The notes below the pieces were generated by a model. That model was not told the origin of the DNA. It worked only from the letters and a program-made list of their open reading frames with translations, and did no database searches. A stretch of DNA of 64,000 bases from Pimelobacter simplex (GTDB lineage Bacteria > Actinomycetota > Actinomycetes > Propionibacteriales > Nocardioidaceae): contig JADCLI010000025.1 of assembly GCA_016803235.1 (NCBI GenBank), positions 1 through 64,000 of the forward strand. Direction: 5' to 3'. The translations under genes and the position numbers were made by a program. Of this stretch, positions 1-8,739 are shown piece after piece (within the stretch, counting starts at the first letter, position 1; each line of letters starts with the position of its first letter).

Positions 1-66
1 CGCTGCGCGACGCTCGCACCTCAACCACCGGAGAACGCTGCGCGACGCTCGCACCTCGACCACCGG
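1..66. repeat. Two tandem copies of a 31-bp GC-rich unit
   Basis: Two nearly identical 31-bp units lie at 1-31 and 36-66, with one A/G difference at unit position 23 and a 35-bp period. The window edge may cut off further copies. The unit lies beyond the 3' end of the Ku gene and has no reading frame I would trust. It could be part of a dispersed repeat family. Confidence 0.7.
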
Positions 67-97
67 GGACGACGCCCGGCCCCGGCCACCGACGGAG

Positions 98-1009
98 TCA
101 GCTGGCCTTCTTGGCCGCCTTCTTCGCGGCAGTCTTCTTCGCCGCGGTCTTCTTGGCCGCGGCCTTCTTCGCCGGAGCCTTCTTGGCAGCGGTCTTCTTG
201 GCGGCTGCCTTCTTCGCAGGCTTCTCCTCGCTCTCACCACGCGAGGTCTTGGCTGCCTCGACCGAGCGCTGCAGCGCGGCCAGCAGGTCGACGACCTCGC
301 CACCGGTCTTCGCCGAGGTCTCGGTGCGCTGCACCTCGCCGCCCTCGATCTTGGCCTTCACGACGGCCTGCACCGCGTCGGCGTAGTCGTCCTCGAACTC
401 GGACGGGTCGAAGTCGCCGGCGAGCGTCTCGACGAGCATGTGGGCCATCTTGACCTCGGCGTCCTTGACCTCGCCGGTCTCGATGGAGAAGTCCGGCTTG
501 CGGATCTCGTCGGGCCACATCATCGTCTGCAGCACGATCACGTCGTCGCGCACCCGCAGCACCGCGGTGGTGACGCGCTGGCGCAGCGCGACCGTCACGA
601 CCGCCATCCGGTCGGCGTCGAGCAGGGCCTGGCGGAGCAGGGCGTACGGCTTGGCGCCGGTGCCCTCCGGCTCGAGGTAGTAGGACTTCTCGAACAGCAG
701 CGGGTCGATCTGGTCGCTCGGCACGAACTTCTCGACCGCGATCTCCCGCGACGAGGTCGTCGGCAGGTTGGCCATGTCCTCGTCGGTGAGGATGACCATC
801 TCGCCGTCCTCGGTCTCGTAGCCCTTGGCGATGTCGGAGTACGGCACCTCCTCGCCGTCGATCGAGCACACCCGCTGGTACTTGATCCGGCCGCCGTCCT
901 TGGCGTGGACCTGTCGGAACGACACGTCGTGGCTCTCGGTCGCGCTGTAGAGCTTGACCGGCACGCTGACGAGGCCGAAGGACACGGCCCCCTTCCAGAT
1001 CGCACGCAT
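98..1009 (-). CDS. ku: Ku homodimeric DNA end-binding protein
   Basis: Bacterial Ku (303 aa) binds double-strand DNA ends as a homodimer and recruits LigD in non-homologous end joining. The N-terminus (MRAIWKGAVSFGLVSVPVKL) is the family signature and residues 1-250 cover the Ku core. From about residue 263 the chain becomes an Ala/Lys repeat tail (AAKK, APAKK and AAAKK units), the DNA-binding C-terminal extension seen in actinobacterial Ku proteins. It starts at ATG and is transcribed away from the ligD genes with only 35 bp between the two starts, so a shared divergent promoter region is likely. Confidence 0.97.
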   Translation of the reverse strand: MRAIWKGAVSFGLVSVPVKLYSATESHDVSFRQVHAKDGGRIKYQRVCSIDGEEVPYSDIAKGYETEDGEMVILTDEDMANLPTTSSREIAVEKFVPSDQIDPLLFEKSYYLEPEGTGAKPYALLRQALLDADRMAVVTVALRQRVTTAVLRVRDDVIVLQTMMWPDEIRKPDFSIETGEVKDAEVKMAHMLVETLAGDFDPSEFEDDYADAVQAVVKAKIEGGEVQRTETSAKTGGEVVDLLAALQRSVEAAKTSRGESEEKPAKKAAAKKTAAKKAPAKKAAAKKTAAKKTAAKKAAKKAS

Positions 1010-1044
1010 GCCTTGAGCCTACGCGGTCCTGACAGGATGGGCGC

Positions 1045-1974
1045 GTGCCCGACCTCCGCCCGATGCTCGCCACCGCCGGCACACACGTGCCGCAGGGCGA
1101 GGAGTGGTGCCACGAGGTCAAGTGGGACGGCGTCCGCGCGCTCGCCGCGCTCGAGGGCGGCGCCGTCACGCTCACCAGCCGCAACGGCAACCGGATCACC
1201 CCGGCCTGGCCGGAGCTGGTCACCCCGCCGGCGGGCGTCCGCGACCTCGTCGTCGACGGCGAGATCATCGCGCTCAACGAGCGCGGGGTGCCCGACTTCC
1301 GGGTGCTCGCCGAGCGGATGCACGTGCGCAACGCGGCCACGGTCGCCCGCCTCGCGGCCCGGATCACGGCGACGTACATGGTCTTCGACCTGCTCCGCCT
1401 CGACGGCGAGGACATCTGCGCACTGCCCCTGCACGAGCGCCGGCGCCGGCTCGCCGACCTCGACCTGGGCCGGTCCGGCTGGCAGGTCCCGGTCGAGTAC
1501 GACGACGGCGGCATGCTCCACGAGGCGACCCGGGCCCAGGGGCTGGAGGGCATCGTCAGCAAGCGCCGCGACTCGACGTACCGGCCGGGGGAGCGCAGCC
1601 ACCACTGGCTGAAGTTCCCGCACCGCCACCGCGGCTCCTTCGTCGTCGGCGGATGGCGACCACAGACCGGCACCAAGGACCGACTGGGCGCGCTGCTGGT
1701 GGGGGAGCCGACCACCGCCGGCCTGGCCTACCGGGGGCGTGTCGGCAGTGGCGTCGGCCCGAAGCAGTCCCGCGCCCTCGCGGCGCTGCTGGCGCCGCTG
1801 GTCCGCCCGGCCAGCCCGTTCGCCGACGAGGTCCCGCGCGTCGACGCGGACGGCACCGTCTGGGTCGAGCCGGTCGTCGTCGTCGACGTCGACACCCACG
1901 GCGTCGGCTACGAGCGACTGCGCCAGCCGTCGTACCAGGGCGTGCGCACCGACCTGACCCCCGAGGACCTGTGA
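1045..1974 (+). CDS. ligD: LigD-type ATP-dependent DNA ligase (stand-alone ligase domain)
   Basis: A 309-aa protein with only the nucleotidyltransferase and OB-fold parts of LigD. The lysine nucleotidylation motif is KWDGVR with K26 as the AMP acceptor. Further motifs are YMVFDLLRLDG, LEGIVSKRRDSTY and HHWLKFPH. It seals ends held by Ku. It starts at GTG 1045, and its TGA overlaps the ATG of the polymerase gene (TGATG), so the two are translationally coupled. In many actinobacteria ligase, polymerase and phosphoesterase domains sit in one LigD chain; here they are split and no phosphoesterase domain is seen nearby. Confidence 0.93.
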   Translation: MPDLRPMLATAGTHVPQGEEWCHEVKWDGVRALAALEGGAVTLTSRNGNRITPAWPELVTPPAGVRDLVVDGEIIALNERGVPDFRVLAERMHVRNAATVARLAARITATYMVFDLLRLDGEDICALPLHERRRRLADLDLGRSGWQVPVEYDDGGMLHEATRAQGLEGIVSKRRDSTYRPGERSHHWLKFPHRHRGSFVVGGWRPQTGTKDRLGALLVGEPTTAGLAYRGRVGSGVGPKQSRALAALLAPLVRPASPFADEVPRVDADGTVWVEPVVVVDVDTHGVGYERLRQPSYQGVRTDLTPEDL

Positions 1975-2891
1975 TGCCGAGGAAGGCCGAGCACCCCCAG
2001 ACCGAGGTCCACGTCGACGTCGAGGGCCGCACCCTGCGGCTGACCAACCTGGAGAAGGTGCTCTACCCGAGCACCGGGACCACCAAGGGCGAGGTGCTGG
2101 ACTACTACGTGCGCGTCGCGCCCGCGCTGCTGCCGCACCTCGCCGGGCGGCCGGTCACCCGGATCCGCTGGCCGCACGGCGTCGGCGACATGAGCTTCTT
2201 CGAGAAGAACGCGCCCCGCGGCACCCCGAGCTGGGTGCGCACCGCGGAGGTGCCCACCACGGGCAGTCGTGGCCCCAGCCGGCACGGCGACACCCTCGTC
2301 TTCCCGATCATCGAGGACCTCCCGACCCTGGTCTGGGCGGTCAACCTCGCCGCCCTCGAGCTCCACGTCCACCAGTGGACCGTCGACGCCGACGACGAGC
2401 CCGTCGGCGCCGACCGACTCGTCATCGACCTCGACCCGGGCGAGCCCGCGGGGCTCCACGAGTGCTGCCAGGTCGCGCTGCTGGTGCAGGAGGCGCTCGC
2501 CGAGCGCGACCTCGACGCCGTCGCGGTCACCAGCGGCAGCAAGGGCCTGCACCTCTACGCCCCGCTCGCCGAGCCGCGGCCGTCGAGCGAGACCAGCGAG
2601 CTGGCCAAGGAGATCGCCGAGGAGCTCCAGGCCGCCCGCCCCGAGCTGGTCACCGCCACCATGACCAAGGCCCGCCGACGCGGCAAGGTGTTCCTCGACT
2701 GGTCCCAGAACGCCGGCTCGAAGACCACCGTCGCGCCGTACTCCCTGCGCGGCACGCCACGCCCCCAGGTCGCCACCCCGGTCGGCTGGGACGAGGTCGC
2801 CGAGGGCGCGGAGGACCCGCTCGGGCTCGACCAGTTCACGCCGACGCAGGTGCTCGAGCGCGTCGACGAGTACGGCGACCTGTTCGCTTGA
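1974..2891 (+). CDS. ligD: LigD-type primase-polymerase (stand-alone polymerase domain)
   Basis: A 305-aa archaeo-eukaryotic primase-fold polymerase of the LigD POL family. It fills gaps and adds nucleotides or ribonucleotides at Ku-bound ends. The two-metal site is visible as IDLDPG with D152 and D154 and a third aspartate in VFLDWSQN (D242). SGSKGLHLY (187-195) is the conserved nucleotide-binding segment. The ATG overlaps the ligase stop codon by one base, giving a ku <> lig-pol divergent NHEJ module. A longer frame extending upstream is only an overlap with the ligase gene. Confidence 0.93.
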   Translation: MPRKAEHPQTEVHVDVEGRTLRLTNLEKVLYPSTGTTKGEVLDYYVRVAPALLPHLAGRPVTRIRWPHGVGDMSFFEKNAPRGTPSWVRTAEVPTTGSRGPSRHGDTLVFPIIEDLPTLVWAVNLAALELHVHQWTVDADDEPVGADRLVIDLDPGEPAGLHECCQVALLVQEALAERDLDAVAVTSGSKGLHLYAPLAEPRPSSETSELAKEIAEELQAARPELVTATMTKARRRGKVFLDWSQNAGSKTTVAPYSLRGTPRPQVATPVGWDEVAEGAEDPLGLDQFTPTQVLERVDEYGDLFA

Positions 2892-2922
2892 GCACCGCCG
2901 AGCAGGTCAGCCGAGCCGGCTT

Positions 2923-2973
2923 GATTCGACGCGCGGTCGCGGCCTCGTTCCTCGGCCGCGCGCTTGCTCAATC
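2923..2973. terminator. Imperfect hairpin between convergent genes
   Basis: An imperfect inverted repeat (GATT...GCGCG...GCGGCC against GGCCGCGCGC...AATC) fills the gap between the convergent polymerase gene and the small minus-strand gene. It has no U-tract. It may act as a bidirectional terminator; support is modest. Confidence 0.35.
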
Positions 2974-3002
2974 CGCCGACGCCCACGCGCCGCGTTCGTG
3001 CC

Positions 3003-3377
3003 TCACGCGTCGCTGCGTCGCCGCATCGGGTAGACGTCGAACTCGGTGACCGCGCCGGCCGGGTCCCCGCCCGAGCCGACCGCGTGCGCCACCTCGTCGG
3101 GGGCGACCGCGTGGTCGGCCTCGTCGAGCGTGGCGTCGATGAGCATCTGGAACTCCGCCGAGGGGTGGTCCACCCGCTGCGGGGTGGTGTCGATGCGCCA
3201 GCCCACCCGGCCGAGCTCGGTGAACAGGCCCATCAGGGTGGTGTTCTTCTCGGCGGCGATCCCCTCGAAGCCGTCCGCCGCCTCGATCAGGTAGACGGGC
3301 CGCAGGACGGCGAGCGCGGCAGCGTCGTACAGCGGCACCCACAGGCGCGCGTACTCGTAGGACCGCTTCGCGCTCAC
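3003..3377 (-). CDS. Hypothetical protein (about 124 aa)
   Basis: I do not recognise a family. The protein is small and acidic, with no membrane segment, signal peptide or Cys/His cluster. I chose the GTG at 3377, which begins VSAKRSYEYARLW. A longer frame back to 3470 would run into the PP2C gene and its extra 31 residues look like non-coding composition. It lies 28 bp downstream of the PP2C gene on the same strand and could be co-transcribed with it. Confidence 0.6.
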   Translation of the reverse strand: MSAKRSYEYARLWVPLYDAAALAVLRPVYLIEAADGFEGIAAEKNTTLMGLFTELGRVGWRIDTTPQRVDHPSAEFQMLIDATLDEADHAVAPDEVAHAVGSGGDPAGAVTEFDVYPMRRRSDA

Positions 3378-3405
3378 GGATCCAGTGTAGGGGCTGCGAC
3401 CGAGG

Positions 3406-4215
3406 TCAGGCAGAGCGCAACGGCCGCACCGCGGCGGGGTCGACCACGTTCGCCAGGTCGACGGCGGCACCCAGCACCTGCCCGTTGGCCGCGATCGCGG
3501 GCGCGTCGACCACGTCGGCGACGATCGCGGTCACGTTGTCGCGGCTGCCGCCGTCGAGCGCCGCCAGCACCAGCCGGTCGACGGCCATGGACCGGCTGTC
3601 GAGGCCGAGCCCCAGCGCGATCGCGGCGGGGGAGAGGACGTCGGAGAGGCCGTCGCTGCACAGCAGCAGGCGGTCGCCGGGACGCAGCGCGAGCTGCAGC
3701 AGGTCCGGGTCGGGCGCGTGCTCGCCGTCGACGGCCTGCAGCACCACGTTGCGGTACGGCGACGCGGCGGCCTGCTCGGCCGTGAGCTGCCCGGCGTCGA
3801 CCATCGACTGGACCAGCGTCTGGTCGTGGGAGATCTGGCTCAGCTCGCCGTCGCGCAGCAGGTAGGCGCGGGAGTCGCCGACATGGGCCAGCGCGGTGTG
3901 GATGCCGTCGGTCAGCACCGCCGTCAGCGTGGTCGCCATGCCCGTGCGGCGCGGGTCGGCAGCGATGCCGGCGGCGAGCTGCGCGTGCGCCTCGCGGGTC
4001 GCGGCGCCGAGCAGCCGGGCGGGCTCGTGGCCGGGATGGGCCAGGGCGCGGGCGCTGACGACGTACGTCGTGGTGGCCGCCGCGACCTCGCCGGCCTCCG
4101 CACCGCCGACGCCGTCGGCCACGCAGAGCAGGTACGGGCCGGCGAAGCCGGCGTCCTCGTTGTCGGTGCGCACCCGACCGGTGTCGCTGCGCGCGGCGAA
4201 GCGGAACTGGAGCAC
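3406..4215 (-). CDS. PP2C-family serine/threonine protein phosphatase
   Basis: A 269-aa soluble PP2C phosphatase (PstP catalytic-domain type) that dephosphorylates Ser/Thr phosphoproteins with two metal ions. Metal-binding and conserved motifs are in order: RTDNEDAGF near residue 15, ADGVGG, HVGDSRAYL, CSDGLSD and GGSRDNVTAIV. Length matches the catalytic domain alone, with no transmembrane or extracellular part as in PstP of cell-division operons. It is therefore likely a separate cytosolic phosphatase. No kinase gene is adjacent. Confidence 0.93.
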   Translation of the reverse strand: MLQFRFAARSDTGRVRTDNEDAGFAGPYLLCVADGVGGAEAGEVAAATTTYVVSARALAHPGHEPARLLGAATREAHAQLAAGIAADPRRTGMATTLTAVLTDGIHTALAHVGDSRAYLLRDGELSQISHDQTLVQSMVDAGQLTAEQAAASPYRNVVLQAVDGEHAPDPDLLQLALRPGDRLLLCSDGLSDVLSPAAIALGLGLDSRSMAVDRLVLAALDGGSRDNVTAIVADVVDAPAIAANGQVLGAAVDLANVVDPAAVRPLRSA

Positions 4216-4337
4216 GTGCTCACCTCCCGGGTCGTGCCTGTTCCAACGCCCGGGAGGGGCCGTGGAGTTCCCGGGGAGCGTCAGCTCCGGGTTTCGAGGC
4301 GACGTCGCAAGCTCAGTCGTACCTCGGCCAACGACTT

Positions 4338-4370
4338 CTTCCGCTCCTTCGCTCCGCTCAGGAGCGGAAG
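4338..4370 (-). terminator. Hairpin overlapping the 3' end of the DUF3107 gene
   Basis: Perfect 10-bp arms (CTTCCGCTCC and GGAGCGGAAG) with a 13-nt loop. The distal arm overlaps the last codons of the DUF3107 gene. A likely factor-independent stop or 3'-end stabiliser for the minus-strand TetR/DUF3107 transcript, although a U-tract is lacking. Confidence 0.5.
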
Positions 4371-4588
4371 CCGACCTGGCCTGCCGTGCTGCGACCGATC
4401 TCGACGTAGGCCAGCTTGGCGGCGGGGACGACGGTGACCTTGCCCTTGGTGTCGGTCAGCGTGATCACACCGTCGGCGGCCGCGATGGCGTCAGCGACCA
4501 GCTTGGCGACGGCCTCGTTGGTCTCGTCGGTCTCGATGACCAGCTCACGGGCGGTGTTCTGCACACCGATCTTGACCTCGACGGTCAT
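4358..4588 (-). CDS. DUF3107 family small protein
   Basis: A 76-aa protein starting MTVEVKIGVQNTARELVIET and ending with VEIGRSTAGQVGFRS, which matches the actinobacterial DUF3107 family (Rv3208A/TB9.4 type in mycobacteria). Function is unknown. It starts at ATG 4588 preceded by a purine-rich AGGAGTGTGACC stretch. It lies 50 bp downstream of the tetR gene on the same strand, the same pairing as Rv3208/Rv3208A. The frame stays open far upstream but that part is shadow coding. Confidence 0.88.
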   Translation of the reverse strand: MTVEVKIGVQNTARELVIETDETNEAVAKLVADAIAAADGVITLTDTKGKVTVVPAAKLAYVEIGRSTAGQVGFRS

Positions 4589-4638
4589 GGTCACACTCCT
4601 CGTTCGTGGGGACGCCAGCCTAGCCAGAGGCTGGTCGG

Positions 4639-5295
4639 TCAGTGCTCGTCGGTCTTCGGGTAGCCCCGGATGCCGCGCCACGCGAGGCCCGCCACCAGGG
4701 CGGTTGCCTCGTCGCGGCCCAGGCCGGCCATGGCGCCGTCGTTCTCGGTGAGCCAGAACCGGGCGCTGACCTGCGCCATTCCCACCAGGGACACGGCGAG
4801 CAGCTGGGAGGCTGCGGCCGGGAGGTTGGTGTCGTCCTCGATGACGTTGGCGATCATCGCCGCGCACTCGGTCGTCACCCGGTCGACGTGCCCGCGCACC
4901 GCAGGCTCGTTGGTCAGGTCGGACTCGAACACCAGGCGGAAGGCGCCGGTGTCGTGGCCGACGTAGGCGTAGAAGGCGTCGATCGCCGCCGCGACGCGCT
5001 GCTTGTTGTCCTGGGTGGACTCCAGCGCGCGCCGGCAGTTGGCGATGATCGAGTCGCACGCGGCGTCGAGGATCGCGAGGTAGAGCTCGAGCTTGCCGGG
5101 GAAGTGCTGGTAGAGCACCGGCTTCGACACCCCCGCCCGCTCGGCGATGTCGTCCATCGCCGCCGCGTGGTAGCCCTGGGCCACGAAGACCTCCAGGGCA
5201 GCGGACAGCAGCTGAGCGCGTCGCTCGCGCCGCGGGAGTCGTACGCCGCGCGGCCGCGGCTCGTCCAGGTCGAACTGCTCGGTCACCACGGACAC
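4639..5295 (-). CDS. TetR family transcriptional regulator
   Basis: A repressor of about 218 aa with an N-terminal TetR helix-turn-helix (AMDDIAERAGVSKPVLYQHF) after a basic leader (RLPRRERRAQLLSAALEVF), then a helical ligand-binding domain ending YPKTDEH. Three in-frame GTG codons (5295, 5289, 5286) could start it. None has a strong ribosome site, so the start is uncertain by three residues. Context matches Rv3208, beside the moeZ orthologue. Its ligand and targets cannot be read from sequence. Confidence 0.9.
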   Translation of the reverse strand: MSVVTEQFDLDEPRPRGVRLPRRERRAQLLSAALEVFVAQGYHAAAMDDIAERAGVSKPVLYQHFPGKLELYLAILDAACDSIIANCRRALESTQDNKQRVAAAIDAFYAYVGHDTGAFRLVFESDLTNEPAVRGHVDRVTTECAAMIANVIEDDTNLPAAASQLLAVSLVGMAQVSARFWLTENDGAMAGLGRDEATALVAGLAWRGIRGYPKTDEH

Positions 5296-5451
5296 GAGAC
5301 TACTCGCTGGTAGCCCGGGTCCGGATGGCGGGACGTGGCGCTCGTCCCTTGGACCGGACAGGGACGATGGCAGGGTCGAGGGAACACCCGGGGCCGACAC
5401 AGTGTTGCGCCCTGGACCCCCATCCACCTGCAGTACTCGAGGAGCAACACC

Positions 5452-6660
5452 GTGAGCTTTCCCGCGCTGGTCGAGCCGGCCGCCGAGCTGACCATCGACG
5501 AGGTCCGCCGCTACAGCCGCCACCTGATCATCCCCGACGTCGCGATGGACGGTCAGAAGCGCCTCAAGAACGCGAAGGTGCTCGTGATCGGTGCGGGCGG
5601 CCTCGGCAGCCCGGCGCTGCTCTACCTGGCCGCGGCCGGCGTCGGCACGCTCGGCATCGCCGAGTTCGACGAGGTCGACGAGTCCAACCTGCAGCGCCAG
5701 GTCATCCACGGGATGTCCGACCTCGGCAAGGCCAAGGGCCTCTCCGCGAAGGAGTCGATCCACGAGATCAACCCGCTGATCGAGGTCGTCCTCCACGAGG
5801 AGCGCCTCGACAACGACAACGTGATGGACGTCTTCCGGGGCTACGACCTGATCGTCGACGGCACCGACAACTTCGCCACGCGCTACATGGTCAACGACGC
5901 GGCGTACTTCCTCGGGATCCCCTACGTGTGGGGCTCGATCTACCGCTTCGACGGCCAGGCCTCGGTCTTCGCGCCGACCATGGCCGACGACGCCCCCTGC
6001 TACCGCTGCCTCTACCCGGAGCCGCCGCCGCCGGGCATGGTCCCCTCGTGCGCCGAGGGCGGCGTGCTGGGCGTGCTGTGCGCGTCCATCGGCTCGATCC
6101 AGGTCAACGAGGCGATCAAGCTGCTGATCGGCGCCGGTGACCCGGCCATCGGCAAGCTCGTCATCTACGACGCACTCGAGCTGGAGTGGCGCAAGCTCAA
6201 GGTCCGCAAGGACCCCAACTGCGCGCTGTGCGGCGAGAACCCCACTGTCACCGGCCTGATCGACTACGACGCGTTCTGCGGTGCGATCTCCGAGGAGGCC
6301 GCCGACGCCGCCGTCGACGCCACCATCTCGGTCAGCCAGCTCGCCTCGATGATCAAGGAGAAGGAGGAGGGCAGCCGCGACTTCGTCCTGGTCGACGTGC
6401 GTGAGCCCGCCGAGGCCGAGATCAACCACATCCCCGGCGCGGTCCTCATCCCCAAGGGCGACTTCCTCAACGGCACCGCCCTGTCCCAGCTGCCGCCGGT
6501 CGACTCCGGCAAGCAGGTCGTCCTGCACTGCAAGAGCGGCGTCCGCTCTGCCGAGTGCCTGGCGATCGTCAAGGGTGCCGGGTACGACGACGCGGTCCAC
6601 GTGGGCGGCGGCGTGGTGGCCTGGGTCAACCAGATCGACCCGAGCCAGCCCAGCTACTGA
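5452..6660 (+). CDS. moeZ: MoeZ adenylyltransferase/sulfurtransferase (ThiF-rhodanese fusion)
   Basis: A 402-aa two-domain enzyme that adenylates the C-terminal glycine of a ubiquitin-like sulfur carrier (MoaD or CysO/ThiS type) and then transfers sulfur to it. The ThiF/MoeB domain has GAGGLG at 48-53, the catalytic aspartate region DGTDNF near 137-142 and zinc cysteines C183, C186, C257 and C260. The C-terminal rhodanese domain carries the active loop CKSGVRS with C360. I chose GTG 5452, with GAGGAGC just upstream. An upstream in-frame start at 5335 would add 39 residues of low-quality sequence. Confidence 0.95.
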   Translation: MSFPALVEPAAELTIDEVRRYSRHLIIPDVAMDGQKRLKNAKVLVIGAGGLGSPALLYLAAAGVGTLGIAEFDEVDESNLQRQVIHGMSDLGKAKGLSAKESIHEINPLIEVVLHEERLDNDNVMDVFRGYDLIVDGTDNFATRYMVNDAAYFLGIPYVWGSIYRFDGQASVFAPTMADDAPCYRCLYPEPPPPGMVPSCAEGGVLGVLCASIGSIQVNEAIKLLIGAGDPAIGKLVIYDALELEWRKLKVRKDPNCALCGENPTVTGLIDYDAFCGAISEEAADAAVDATISVSQLASMIKEKEEGSRDFVLVDVREPAEAEINHIPGAVLIPKGDFLNGTALSQLPPVDSGKQVVLHCKSGVRSAECLAIVKGAGYDDAVHVGGGVVAWVNQIDPSQPSY

Positions 6661-6667
6661 GCAGTCG

Positions 6668-6705
6668 GAAGGGCCCCGCGATCCCGCTGGATCGCGGGGC
6701 CCTTC
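6668..6705 (+). terminator. Strong factor-independent terminator after moeZ
   Basis: GAAGGGCCCCGCGATCC pairs perfectly with GGATCGCGGGGCCCTTC around a 4-nt loop, starting 8 bp after the moeZ stop. It also stands between moeZ and the convergent protease pseudogene, so it may serve both strands. Confidence 0.85.
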
Positions 6706-6731
6706 CTCGTCCCCGGTGGTTCAGGCCGCCC

Positions 6732-8156
6732 TCACGGGTTGCTGACCTGGACGTCGATGGACCGGTCGGCGTTCTCGGCGGTGACCGTCGCGGTCACGCC
6801 GACCCCGGCGACCTTCACCGAGTTCCACGGGTTGGCGGGCGTCCAGTACCGGTTCGGGTCCGAGTCGTCGAAGGGCTCGCGCCGGTTGGACGGGCTGGTT
6901 CCGTCGGGGTAGGTCAGCGAGTCCGGCCGGACGTCGACCGGCAGTGCGTAGCCCTCGCCCTCATGGGTGATCGTGTTGTTGTCGGCGTACGCCTGGTCGA
7001 CCAGCCAGACCAGCATGCCGGTCTGGTACGGGAAGTGCTCCACTCAGTCGGGCCGGGTGACGCCCTCGGAGAACTGGTACGGCCCGGTCCGCAGGGTCGC
7101 GTCGTAGCCGACGTACTGCCGGTTCTCGAGCAGGTAGTAGCGGCCCGTCGTCTTGGTCTCCGTGCCCGTCGAGACCTTGAACCCGTCGACGCTCCAGCCG
7201 TTGTCGCCGTTCTCGGCGCCGTCGGCGAAGGTCGCCTTGTCGTTGGTGAGCGTGATGTCGTCGATGAACGCACCGGCCTCGTCGACGCCGCCGTCGGTGG
7301 CGTAGCGGAAGCGGAACAGCGACGCCGCCCCGTTGGCCCCGTAGGCCCACCTGTGGGCGGCCCAGCCGGAGCTCCCGGTGATCGCGTCGAGCGTCGTCCA
7401 GGAGGCGCCGTCGTCGAGTGAGTACTCGGCGTACAGGTAGTCGTAGTCCGTCTCGATCTGGTTCCAGACCTTGGCGCCGACGGTGATCCGTGAGCCCGCC
7501 GGGACCTGCCGGGTCAGGGTGGTGACCAGGTTGTCGCCACGACCGGAGTACCAGGCGTGCTCGCCGGTCGCCGCGGCGGTGTATGTCGTCGTGGTGGTCT
7601 TGTCCGGCAGGTCGACCTTGACCGCCTGGTCCTGCCCGACGGCCGTCTCCTGCGACGGGCTGAGCCGGTAGGAGCCGCTGTGCCCTGCGCTCACCTCGGA
7701 GTGGTCGAGCCACCCGAGGAAGAGCTTCTCCTCCGGGCCCATCAGGCCCGGGGTGGTGCCGATGTCGCTGAGCCCGTGGCCCAGCCAGGAGCCGGAGGAC
7801 ATCAGGGTCCAAAAGCCCGTGCCGTTCTCGCCGTTGGCGGTGTCGTAGTAGTCCGGCAGCTCGAGGTCGTGGCCGTATTCGTGGGCGAACACGCCCAGGC
7901 CGCCGTTCTCCGGCTCGACGGCGTTGTCGCCGTAGCTCGCGGCGTTGCCGGGCACGGTCACCCAGTCCTCGGTGGTCACGCTGACGTCGTACCGGCCGCC
8001 GGAGACCTGGCGGTAGTAGTCGCGGAACGACTCGCCGTCACCCATGAACATCTCGTCGTAGTGCGCCTTGTCGAAGTCCGGCACCCAGTACGTCGAGTTG
8101 TCGACCGAGCGGTCCGGCTCCGGGATCTCGTTGTCCGGCGCAGTGACGTAGCCCAC
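6732..8156 (-). pseudogene. Decayed M6 (immune inhibitor A-like) secreted metalloprotease
   Basis: The minus-strand frame encodes recognisable M6 peptidase pieces: PEPDRSVDNSTYW, FHD-less DFDKAHYDEMFMGDGESF, the zinc motif HEYGHD within GGLGVFAHEYGHDLELPDYY, and FWTLMSSGSW. Three defects mark decay. No signal peptide or start precedes the homologous part. The segment normally lying between the TVPGNAASYG region and VEPENGG is missing (around 7912-7930). An in-frame TGA at 7044-7046 splits the C-terminus, after which the same frame continues as VEHFPYQTGMLVWLVDQAY. Compare Rv3207c, a metalloprotease beside moeZ in mycobacteria. Confidence 0.82.
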
Positions 8157-8340
8157 ACGAAGATCATGGTGGCGCGCAAGGCCTACGGCGGAAGTTCGCC
8201 GCCGTTCGCGGCTTTCGCGCTCGGGGGCGTGACCGCGACGCCGCGTCGTCGTTGTCCCTGGCACGCGGCCTCGCCGTCGCGTCGCACCAATCGGAGGGCG
8301 TCCGGGACCGCGAACCCGGGCTGCACCGAGGGAGCACCGG

Positions 8341-8366
8341 GAGCCCCGTTCGGCCGGACGGGGCTC
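8341..8366 (+). terminator. Hairpin upstream of the alkyltransferase-like gene
   Basis: Perfect 9-bp arms GAGCCCCGT and ACGGGGCTC enclose an 8-nt loop. It lies 39 bp before the next gene. It could be a terminator or a 5'-leader structure. The rest of the gap from 8157 to 8405 shows no gene I can support. Confidence 0.45.
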
Positions 8367-8405
8367 TCTGCTCGTCCGGGCCCCGGGGTGTCCGAGGGGC
8401 ACGGC

Positions 8406-8720
8406 ATGATCGGCCCCGTGGACGAGGGGTACGTCGAGCGGGTGCTCGAGCTGGTCGAGCAGGTCCCGCCGGGCCGGGTGACGACGTACGGCGCCGTGGC
8501 GGCCGTCGCGGGAGGCGGACCCCGCCAGGTGGGGTCGGTGATGGCGAGGTACGGCGGCCCGGTGCCGTGGTGGCGGGTCGTGCGTGCCGACGGCACGCTC
8601 CCGCCGAGCCACGACGACCGGGCCCGCGAGCTCTACCTCGCCGAGGGAACGCCGCTGCGCAGCAGCAACGGCGCCCTCGACATGCGCCGGGCCTTCTGGG
8701 ACCCGGCGACCGGGGACTAG
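8406..8720 (+). CDS. Alkyltransferase-like protein (ATL, MGMT-family DNA-binding)
   Basis: A 104-aa stand-alone C-terminal MGMT domain. In active O6-alkylguanine transferases the active loop is PCHRV. Here it is PWWRV (within GPVPWWRVVRADG), so the acceptor cysteine is replaced by tryptophan, the hallmark of ATL proteins that bind alkylguanine lesions and flag them for nucleotide-excision repair. The winged-helix part (PPGRVTTYGAVAAVAG) is intact. ATG 8406 is preceded by GAGGGG at good spacing; GTG 8418 is an alternative. Rv3204 occupies the equivalent place in mycobacteria. Confidence 0.9.
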   Translation: MIGPVDEGYVERVLELVEQVPPGRVTTYGAVAAVAGGGPRQVGSVMARYGGPVPWWRVVRADGTLPPSHDDRARELYLAEGTPLRSSNGALDMRRAFWDPATGD

Positions 8721-8739
8721 CCCCGGCGGATCCCGTGGA

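Noticed and set aside
111..386. Plus-strand Ala/Phe-rich frame opposite the Ku tail
   Set aside because: It is the reverse complement of the Ala/Lys repeat codons of Ku and has no independent support.
7044..7046. Possible TGA recoding (selenocysteine or read-through) in the M6 protease
   Set aside because: The gene also lacks its start and an internal segment, and the residue falls at no catalytic position, so simple decay is the better explanation.
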